Shown in pieces: positions 7,877 through 12,737 of a stretch of 12,737 nt of DNA. Position numbers and translations under genes: made by a program. The first letter of the stretch is position 1; the number at the start of each line of letters is the position of its first letter. Below the pieces are notes generated by a model that saw only the letters and a program-made list of their open reading frames with translations, did no database searches and was not told where the DNA came from. Source of the DNA: CALGTL01 sp963579135 (GTDB taxonomy: Bacteria > Chloroflexota > Dehalococcoidia > Lucifugimonadales > Australimonadaceae); contig CAUZFB010000058.1 in the NCBI GenBank assembly GCA_963579135.1, positions 1 to 12,737 on the forward strand, written 5' to 3'.

Positions 7877-9610
7877 CTAGTCTGACCGAACAGTCACTAG
7901 TGCGAGTGTTTTCTGCTCCTTCACCACGCGCAATGCCCGCGCGATGGCCGCATCGAGCTCTGCAGGATCCTCGATTGGCCCTTCCGCGTACGCGCCCTGC
8001 GCCCGAGCGATGGCCGCGTAGTCGATATTCGGGCCCGTTATCTCCGTGGCCACATGCTTGAGGGCCGTCGAACGCTCACGATGCTCAGACGTCCACGTCA
8101 CGTGCTCGCCCTCACCCTTGTACCCATCGTTGTCGCGCACGATTACCAATACAGGGATATTGTGGTGCACTGCCGTCCAGATGGTGCCCGGCACGTACAT
8201 CATGTCACCGTCACCCTCAATCGCCACGCAGTACCCGCCGCTCTTCTTCACCGCGAGGCCGGCGCCAACCGCCCGTGGCAGGCCAGTACCGAGCGCTGCC
8301 GACCCACCAGGGCCTAGGATGGAACCAGGCCGCTCGATGTCCCACAAACGCCGGTTCCAGCCGTCCAGCGCCCCTGAGAACACCCAGTTGTCGTCACCCT
8401 TGATGTTCTTCCAGATTGAGCTTGCGATACGCGATAGTGGAATCGGGCGTTCGCCGGCGTGCTCCCCTGCCTCCTCGCGCGCCCGCTCCCGTGCGTGGGC
8501 CTTCGCTGTTGTCCCCTCAGCCGCACGCTCCGCTGGGGCAGTAGAGCCGGAGATCGCAGCCTCAAGCAGCGGTATCAGCGCCGGGATGGCCACTGAGGTG
8601 TCGGCCGCGACGGAAAACTCGGCTGGAATCAAACGACCAAAGTCCATCACGGTGCTACGCATCGCCAGATCGTTCAAGCCCACGTTCACGAGCTTCGCGT
8701 CAGGGCGCAGCCGATTCTTAATCTGGCGGTCATAGCGGTTCCAAACTGTCGTCGCAAGTTCGGGGTAATCCACGTCCAGCAGTATCACGACGTCAGCCTG
8801 CTCAATGGCGTTCGTCCCCGTCGCATCCAACGGATGCGTATTCGGGAAGTTCATCGCACCACCTGCGTCGACGACCTTGATTCCGCCCACCTCGGCAAGC
8901 CTCAGCAGGTCCGCCACGACGCTTTCGTTGCGTCCGACGCGGCCCGCGATGATTAGGGGCGCGTTTGCACCGGCTAGGAGCCTCGCCACCTCCGCCAATG
9001 CAGTGGGATCCGCCTGCACCGGCGCAGGCGGAGTGAACTTAGCGATATCAGGGATTAGGATTTCCCGGTCGATCCGTTCCTCCTGCCAGCCGGCGTCGAG
9101 CGTGATGTACACGGGCCCCTTGGGCTCCGTCATCGCGACGCGGTACGCGCGAATCAGCGACTCCGGCACGCTGAATGTGTCGTGCGGCTGGTCGTCCCAT
9201 TTCACGTAGTCGCGGACTAGGTTCCCCTGAACCAGCGCCGTGTGGACCCAGTCGATCCAAGGCCGGCGACCATCCATGCTCATCGGCCCTGTGCCGCTCA
9301 TTACGATCATGGGCGATTTGCTGACGTACGCATCGTAGATCGCCATGCTGGCGTGCATGGTGCCCACCACGTTGTGGACGAGCGCTGCAGCGGGCTTACC
9401 CGTCAGCTTCGCGTAGCCGGCAGCGATGGAAACCGCAATCTCCTCATGGAGGCATTCGATAATTTCCGGTGACGTGTTGTCACCGTAGTTGATCAACGAG
9501 TCCAGCAGGCCTCTGAACGTAGCGCCTAGATTCGTCGGCGCATACTCAACTTCGTAACGCTTGAGGATCTCGACGACAACGTCCGATCCCCATTCCATCT
9601 CTCCGGTCAT
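7877..9610 (-). CDS. Thiamine pyrophosphate-dependent enzyme, acetolactate synthase/decarboxylase-like
   Basis: A 577-residue member of the acetolactate synthase/benzoylformate decarboxylase superfamily. It carries out carbanion chemistry on 2-oxo acids with TPP and Mg. The N-terminal Pyr domain (about 1-175) has the activating glutamate E56 in LHEEIAVSIAAGYAK. A central domain (about 200-350) contains LIIAGRVGRN and VVILLDVDYPE. The C-terminal PP domain (about 390-570) has GDGD (466-469), then RDNDGY (492-497), so the usual NN pair of the TPP motif reads DN. Between the central and PP domains lies an Ala/Glu/Arg-rich charged stretch (about 355-388). I start it at ATG 9610 because AAAGGAG lies 5 bases upstream; a longer TTG start at 9631 overlaps that site. 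It converges on the tct operon. True acetolactate synthase is doubtful given the divergent motif and lack of a small subunit. A 2-oxo acid decarboxylase or lyase is favoured by context. Confidence 0.88.
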   Translation of the reverse strand: MTGEMEWGSDVVVEILKRYEVEYAPTNLGATFRGLLDSLINYGDNTSPEIIECLHEEIAVSIAAGYAKLTGKPAAALVHNVVGTMHASMAIYDAYVSKSPMIVMSGTGPMSMDGRRPWIDWVHTALVQGNLVRDYVKWDDQPHDTFSVPESLIRAYRVAMTEPKGPVYITLDAGWQEERIDREILIPDIAKFTPPAPVQADPTALAEVARLLAGANAPLIIAGRVGRNESVVADLLRLAEVGGIKVVDAGGAMNFPNTHPLDATGTNAIEQADVVILLDVDYPELATTVWNRYDRQIKNRLRPDAKLVNVGLNDLAMRSTVMDFGRLIPAEFSVAADTSVAIPALIPLLEAAISGSTAPAERAAEGTTAKAHARERAREEAGEHAGERPIPLSRIASSIWKNIKGDDNWVFSGALDGWNRRLWDIERPGSILGPGGSAALGTGLPRAVGAGLAVKKSGGYCVAIEGDGDMMYVPGTIWTAVHHNIPVLVIVRDNDGYKGEGEHVTWTSEHRERSTALKHVATEITGPNIDYAAIARAQGAYAEGPIEDPAELDAAIARALRVVKEQKTLALVTVRSD

Positions 9611-9615
9611 GCGTG

Positions 9616-9622
9616 CTCCTTT
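9616..9622 (-). promoter_or_regulatory. Ribosome binding site that fixes the start of the TPP enzyme
   Basis: On the minus strand AAAGGAG is followed by 5 bases and then the ATG at 9610. A start at the upstream TTG (9631) would place this site inside the coding region and has no ribosome site of its own. Confidence 0.75.
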
Positions 9623-9864
9623 CGTGAGCAAAGTTCCCGTCGCCCAGCCAGACGTGCCGGAGTGTACTACCTCGCTGCGCGTGTTCTGCTAGAACTCAGG
9701 TCTTCGCGTAGGCGAAAGACAAGCTGAATCAGGATTGGGCTCCAGGATTAGAGGCCAGTTCAGTCATCATGTTTGACGATTCGTTGCCGAAGATCTGGCG
9801 TATGTTTGGCGCAGGGACTTGTTGGCCGGTGCATGCGGACCTCACCCAACCCTCGCGTGGAGGA

Positions 9865-9874
9865 GGGGGGGGGG
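9865..9874 (+). repeat. Homopolymer of ten G
   Basis: A run of ten G residues follows GGAGGA and lies about 25 bases before the likely start of the small membrane protein. It falls inside an open frame that continues into that gene from a TTG at 9819. It could be a slippage (phase variation) site, or an assembly or base-calling weak point. Confidence 0.8.
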
Positions 9875-9899
9875 ACGCCTCGATCCGATTTCTGTTATT

Positions 9900-10286
9900 G
9901 TGACACCCGTGACACCCACCTACAGTGATCGATACCGCTTCGCGTTCAACGACCTTCCCGCGCCAATTTTTGGTGCGTGGTTTCTGCTTCAAGGGTTTGC
10001 CGGTGGTGGGCTTCTGCCTATCGTGCTTGGATTGGCCGCGATCGCCTTCACGTTGTTCAAGCGCCACAGGCGCTATGACCTCTTCGAGGACGCTCTGATC
10101 GTTCGATACTTGGCGCCTCGGGTCCTCGCTGTCTACATGCGAGACATAGAAAGTGTGCAAGTGGTGCGGCAACCGACGGTAGGCCCCGTGGTGTCGATCC
10201 GGCGCAAAGCGGGCGCAAATGTGATTATCAGGCCCTCGAACCCCGAGGAGATGGCGTCCCGGTTGAACGATGCGTTGAACGCATAA
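9900..10286 (+). CDS. Small membrane protein with PH-like C-terminal domain (hypothetical)
   Basis: About 128 residues from this GTG. The polar N-terminus (TPVTPTYSDRYRFAFNDLP) is followed by a hydrophobic region (about 21-53) that could form one long or two short membrane segments, then a basic stop KRHRRYD. The tail (about 58-128) has a beta-rich pattern, DLFEDALIVRYLAPRVLAVYMRDIESVQVVR then VVSIRR and ANVIIRPSNPEEMASRLNDAL. This resembles the small bacterial PH-like domain proteins in which a membrane hairpin precedes a cytoplasmic PH fold; the call is a fold-level guess. The start is unsure: two tandem GTGs (9900 and 9909) lack ribosome sites, and the frame is open upstream to a TTG at 9819. 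It stands alone, divergent from the TPP enzyme and convergent with the DUF385 gene. Function unknown. Confidence 0.6.
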   Translation: MTPVTPTYSDRYRFAFNDLPAPIFGAWFLLQGFAGGGLLPIVLGLAAIAFTLFKRHRRYDLFEDALIVRYLAPRVLAVYMRDIESVQVVRQPTVGPVVSIRRKAGANVIIRPSNPEEMASRLNDALNA

Positions 10287-10388
10287 GCCCTACGGCAGAC
10301 CTACGCAAGGAACGGTTCACCAGCCGTGTTTCGCTTGCCAGCATTGTTTCCAGCGAGCGAGGGGGGCTTTGACCCACCCACCGGTAAG

Positions 10389-10814
10389 CTAGGTTCCGTT
10401 CCTCCTTAGCGCTACTACTGGGATCAGGCGGGTCGTCTTGTCCGCGTAGTCTCCGAAGTTGGGATGTAACTCCACTTGTCGCGCATAGATGCGACGACGT
10501 TCTGGGCCAGTGATCGGCTCGGCTGTGGCTTCGTAGCGCTCAGTACCCACCTCAACCGCCACGGCGGGATTGGTGACCAGGTTGAGGTACCAGTCCGGAT
10601 GCGCTGGAGATCCACCTTTGGAAGCGAAGATGTAGAGGCAGTCCCCACCTGGCAGGTATGCGAGCGGGTTTGTTCGAGCGAGTCCCGTCTTCGCACCAAT
10701 CGTGTTGAGCAGCAGGAGAGCATTGCCCGAACCGGTCGTGACTTTGCCACCCCCGCTCCTGAATTGATCGATGACCTCGAGGTTGTGCGCGTTCCATTCG
10801 TTCCTGCTCGTCAT
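10389..10814 (-). CDS. Nitroreductase/deazaflavin (F420)-dependent oxidoreductase, DUF385 family
   Basis: A 141-residue protein of the DUF385/Ddn family, small split-barrel reductases that use F420H2 to reduce quinones, nitro compounds or unsaturated rings. The signature is well kept: LLLNTIGAKTGLARTNPL (34-51), DCLYIFASKGGSPAHPDW (58-75), LNLVTNPAVAVEVG (77-90), and a C-terminal HPNFGDYADKT...IPVVAL. Length is normal. The start is ATG 10814, with AAGGAAGGA (10824-10832) nine bases upstream; a frame-extended start at 10868 has no ribosome site. It stands apart from its neighbours, with 413 bases of gene-free DNA upstream and about 100 bases to the convergent membrane protein gene. Its presence implies the cell makes the deazaflavin F420 (inference), as known for Actinobacteria and some Chloroflexota. 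The physiological substrate is unknown. Confidence 0.9.
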   Translation of the reverse strand: MTSRNEWNAHNLEVIDQFRSGGGKVTTGSGNALLLLNTIGAKTGLARTNPLAYLPGGDCLYIFASKGGSPAHPDWYLNLVTNPAVAVEVGTERYEATAEPITGPERRRIYARQVELHPNFGDYADKTTRLIPVVALRRNGT

Positions 10815-11137
10815 GGTTGAAAATCCTTCCTTTACCCACCTCAGCCTGCCCCACGTTGCTTGAACCACGGTCAGCGAGGGTACCCATCGCCACCTCGCCT
10901 CTCGTTCGATTCCAGCGTCACCTGGAACTCACCGAGTTGGCCATCCCGAGTCCAGCCTGCCGCGGACGGTCTGGTAGTGGGCCTTGAATGACGCGCCAAC
11001 TCGCGGGAGTTCTCCCGTACCAGCAGCCTCGTCATCCAAGTGACCAAGAGGTAGGTACTGTCGTGGGGTGCGTTCGCCAGATTGTTACGGCTTGTGTCTA
11101 TGCCCGTTCCGCTGCGGTTCTCTGTTCCTTTGCTGGC

Positions 11138-11170
11138 AGAACCCGTGCACGGGCACCGTGCACGGGTTCT
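11138..11170. repeat. Inverted repeat with nested palindromes
   Basis: Perfect 15-bp arms (AGAACCCGTGCACGG and its complement) flank a 3-base loop. Each arm holds the palindromic core CCGTGCACGG, so the site is also two near-identical copies of a 12-bp palindrome side by side. No T-run follows on either strand. It could be a transcript-end hairpin of the cupin gene or a double operator. Confidence 0.65.
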
Positions 11171-11206
11171 CGTGAATTGCAGCTGAGCCGCACAGTTCGC
11201 ACCGAT

Positions 11207-11222
11207 AAAAAGGCCTTGCCTT
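11207..11222 (-). terminator. Weak intrinsic terminator just after the cupin gene
   Basis: On the minus strand, AAGGC-AAG-GCCTT makes a 5-bp stem with a 3-base loop followed directly by a T-tract, starting 5 bases after the cupin stop. The stem is short, so termination would be weak unless aided by the larger palindrome at 11138-11170. Confidence 0.4.
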
Positions 11223-11227
11223 GATCG

Positions 11228-12403
11228 CTAGGCGTAGGCTTTTAGCACTCCCACCTTGTTTTCGGGGCCGGCTACGCCGGTGCACCACGGGATGAGGTTC
11301 TTCATGCGACATTCCTGTCCATGCTTGCGGAGTTCCTCTTCAAAGATTTCGTGGGTCCGCCGGGCCTCGTCCTCGTACTCGAGCTGAATCCCGCCATTCT
11401 TGATGCTCACCATCGCACGAATCTCACCTTGCCGTCCGGGGTCGTTGATCCCCCGCTGGTACGTGTACTTACGCGAATTAGACGGGCTCATGTTGATGTA
11501 GCGTGCAGGCGTCGTACCCACGTTAAAGTGTTGATGGAAATACTCGTGCTCAGCATCCTGGGTCGGCAGGTAAAGGCTGCCCTTCTGCCAATCGGCCTTC
11601 ACCAGATCAGACATATCGTCGTTGCGCCACACGAGCGCAAAGCCATCGCCGCCGGTAATCAGCAGATGCGCGCCAGGGCCGTGGCGATGCGCCTTCTTGT
11701 AGGTGCCCACGGGGAACTCGGAGATGTGGGAAGCCACCGTGTTGTCCGATAACGACAGCATAATATTCGTGCCCCCAGCGCCACGCTCCGACCAGTCGGG
11801 CATCGGCATGTTGGCTGCGTCGGGCAGGAAATTGGTCTCCCACACCCGCCCCTTGTACATCACGCCTCCGCCGGACCCCCAACCTTCGTCTGCCTTGAGA
11901 CGGTCAGGGAAGATGTAGGGGTTGTTCCAGATGAAGTCGGGCGTGATGAACTTGCGAATCATCCCCGGCAGGTTCGTCACCGACACCATCCGGGTGGCCT
12001 CTGCGCCGCTCCCGTTGAAGTGTTGGTACCATGCGTTCATGGGAATCGAGAAGTACGCCCCTGCAGCCCATTCAAACGTCTGCTTGCGGTTGTCGTCGTA
12101 CCAAACGGACGTCGCCCCACGACCGCTGAGGACGTAAACTACCTCGTTGAACATATGGTGAACCGGGTTCGTCTTGCCCCCTGGCCCGACTTCGATCACG
12201 TGCTCGTTGGTCTCCTCGTCACCGTCCAGGTACACCACTGCACCATCGCAACCCATCCGCGGCCATGGCGAAAGCTCTAGTGTGAAGAGATTCTTGATGT
12301 ACAGCCCACCATGGAGCTTTACCCCTTCATCCTTCTGCCAATCTTCGTACGTGTCTATCCGCTCGAAAACTGGAGCAGTATCCGGATCGTAACTCGTCGT
12401 CAT
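11228..12403 (-). CDS. Double-cupin domain protein (bicupin, gentisate dioxygenase-like fold)
   Basis: A 391-residue cytoplasmic protein with two cupin barrels. The first (about 60-140) has TNPVHHMFNEVVYVLSGRG (78-96), giving ligands H82, H83 and E87, with H128 in AWYQHFN. The second (about 215-305) has KAHRHGPGAHLLITGGDG (237-254), giving H239, H241 and H246, with H290/H292 in EYFHQHFN. The matching HFN endings show an internal duplication. Bicupins of this size include gentisate-type ring-cleaving dioxygenases, oxalate decarboxylases and sugar or acid isomerases; the exact reaction is not clear. The C-terminal tail has a polar helix (about 343-363). The start is ATG 12403 because GAGGGGAG lies 7 bases upstream; an extension to 12475 has no such site. 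It has its own promoter, so it is probably transcribed alone. Confidence 0.87.
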   Translation of the reverse strand: MTTSYDPDTAPVFERIDTYEDWQKDEGVKLHGGLYIKNLFTLELSPWPRMGCDGAVVYLDGDEETNEHVIEVGPGGKTNPVHHMFNEVVYVLSGRGATSVWYDDNRKQTFEWAAGAYFSIPMNAWYQHFNGSGAEATRMVSVTNLPGMIRKFITPDFIWNNPYIFPDRLKADEGWGSGGGVMYKGRVWETNFLPDAANMPMPDWSERGAGGTNIMLSLSDNTVASHISEFPVGTYKKAHRHGPGAHLLITGGDGFALVWRNDDMSDLVKADWQKGSLYLPTQDAEHEYFHQHFNVGTTPARYINMSPSNSRKYTYQRGINDPGRQGEIRAMVSIKNGGIQLEYEDEARRTHEIFEEELRKHGQECRMKNLIPWCTGVAGPENKVGVLKAYA

Positions 12404-12410
12404 GATGATT

Positions 12411-12418
12411 CTCCCCTC
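12411..12418 (-). promoter_or_regulatory. Ribosome binding site that fixes the cupin start
   Basis: GAGGGGAG on the minus strand, 7 bases before ATG 12403. It excludes the 24-residue N-terminal extension, which would also include the 5' leader sequence. Confidence 0.65.
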
Positions 12419-12504
12419 GCCGTAATGAACCTTATGGGCCTTTTCTAAGCTTGCGCACGCGGCAGGTCGGTTCACCGCTCACCTCACCGCGCGAAGTGAC
12501 CGCA

Positions 12505-12533
12505 AACATATTCCTGCCTATCGTCGGAGTCAA
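12505..12533 (-). promoter_or_regulatory. Sigma70-like promoter of the cupin gene
   Basis: On the minus strand TTGACT (12528-12533, five of six consensus bases) and TATGTT (12505-12510, four of six) are separated by exactly 17 bp. The expected start near 12498 gives a leader of about 95 bases. It lies in the gap after the stop of the upstream partial gene. This is the best promoter match in the window. Confidence 0.5.
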
Positions 12534-12540
12534 TCCCACG

Positions 12541-12555
12541 TACGAGCTGCTCGTA
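12541..12555. promoter_or_regulatory. Palindrome next to the cupin promoter (possible operator)
   Basis: TACGAGC-A-GCTCGTA on the minus strand is a perfect 7-bp inverted repeat around one base. It lies between the stop codon of the partial gene and the -35 box, centred near -50 of the proposed start, where activators often bind. It could instead be only a weak 3' hairpin of the partial gene, but it has no T-tract. Confidence 0.35.
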
Positions 12556-12737
12556 TCACCCTGACAACTCCAACACGATAGACGTGTCGAGTCTGCTGGC
12601 CGCGACCAGCAACTTGGGATTGGCACTTGAGTCAAACCGCTCCCGGTTATTGCCGACGCTGAAACAGACGGCCCCCTTAGTTGCCAAGATCGACAACTGC
12701 ATCTGGACTGCAACGTCGTACTCCCGCAGCTCTAGCC
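12556..12737 (-). CDS. 3' end of an unidentified gene, cut by the window edge
   Basis: On the minus strand a frame enters from the right edge and runs 59 codons to a TGA at 12556-12558. The translation is protein-like, with alternating hydrophobic strands and a charged break: it begins LELREYDVAVQMQLSILATK, then has GAVCFSVGNNRERFDSSA and ends LDTSIVLELSG. The other frame on this strand (12432-12713) reads as Cys/Ser/Arg-rich and is a shadow. I do not recognise the family. It points the same way as the cupin gene, whose start is 153 bases further on with its own promoter between, so the two are perhaps separately transcribed. Confidence 0.5.
   Translation of the reverse strand, partial: LELREYDVAVQMQLSILATKGAVCFSVGNNRERFDSSANPKLLVAASRLDTSIVLELSG

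Larger units (their letters stand above)
10815..11227. other. Gene-free stretch between the DUF385 and cupin genes
   Basis: About 410 bases with no convincing coding frame; open frames at 10988-11224 (plus) and 11085-11312 (minus) have low-complexity, Arg/Cys-rich translations and no ribosome site. It must hold the leader and promoter of the DUF385 gene and the end of the cupin transcript. It contains a small hairpin (11004-11017, CGGGAG/CTCCCG), a strong nested palindrome (11138-11170) and a short T-tailed stem next to the cupin stop (11207-11222). No clean -35/-10 pair was found for the DUF385 gene. Confidence 0.5.

Noticed and set aside
8046..8735. 229-codon open frame on the plus strand
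   Set aside because: It is fully antisense to the TPP enzyme, rich in Ser/Pro/Arg, and has no domain or ribosome site.
9611..9631. Longer start of the TPP enzyme at a TTG
   Set aside because: A good ribosome site lies within this stretch, 5 bases before the ATG at 9610.
9700..9720. Hairpin GTCTTCGC/GCGAAAGAC
   Set aside because: One-base bulge, no T-tract and no gene ending beside it; likely chance.
10287..10388. Search for a terminator between the convergent membrane protein and DUF385 genes
   Set aside because: Only loose partial pairing (CGCTTGCC with CCAGCGAGCG); nothing that could be supported.
12432..12713. 93-codon open frame on the minus strand
   Set aside because: Cys/Ser/Arg-rich translation; the other minus frame gives the more protein-like partial gene, and this one crosses the cupin promoter.

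Overview
This window most resembles accessory, catabolic DNA from a moderately GC-rich free-living bacterium. Two clues point to Chloroflexota, possibly the Dehalococcoidia/SAR202 group. The lipoprotein binding protein has a Thr-Pro-rich linker (TPTPVPANAPPTATPEPT) right after its lipidated cysteine, a style common in Chloroflexota lipoproteins. The gene mix (Amidohydrolase_2, DUF385/F420-type reductase, TPP enzyme, double cupin, tricarboxylate transporter) also fits. This placement is inference only; there is no rRNA or marker gene in the window.

Layout, left to right. An MFS carboxylate-type transporter (170-1540) reads leftward. A gene-free divergent region (1541-2198) follows. A rightward run, probably one operon, covers 2199-7769: an amidohydrolase, a D-2-hydroxyacid dehydrogenase with a GTG start, a TctC-type lipoprotein binding protein, and a long TctA permease that carries a TctB-like C-terminal membrane domain. 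An intercistronic hairpin (5606-5648) separates tctC from tctA. A perfect 32-bp-arm inverted repeat (7779-7849) closes the operon against the convergent TPP-dependent enzyme (7877-9610). Next come a small membrane protein with a PH-like tail (9900-10286, start uncertain), a leftward DUF385/F420-type reductase (10389-10814), a 413-bp gene-free stretch with a nested palindrome, a leftward double-cupin protein (11228-12403) with a good sigma70-like promoter, and the 3' end of an unidentified leftward gene cut by the window edge (12556-12737).

Working model (inference). The TctC/TctAB system imports a carboxylate. The 2-hydroxyacid dehydrogenase interconverts a 2-hydroxy and a 2-oxo acid. The TPP enzyme cleaves or decarboxylates the 2-oxo acid. 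The amidohydrolase (a family rich in decarboxylases and hydrolases) and the cupin protein (possibly a dioxygenase or isomerase) act on ring or side-chain intermediates. The substrate cannot be read from the sequence. I found no CRISPR array, tRNA, rRNA, transposase or prophage gene.
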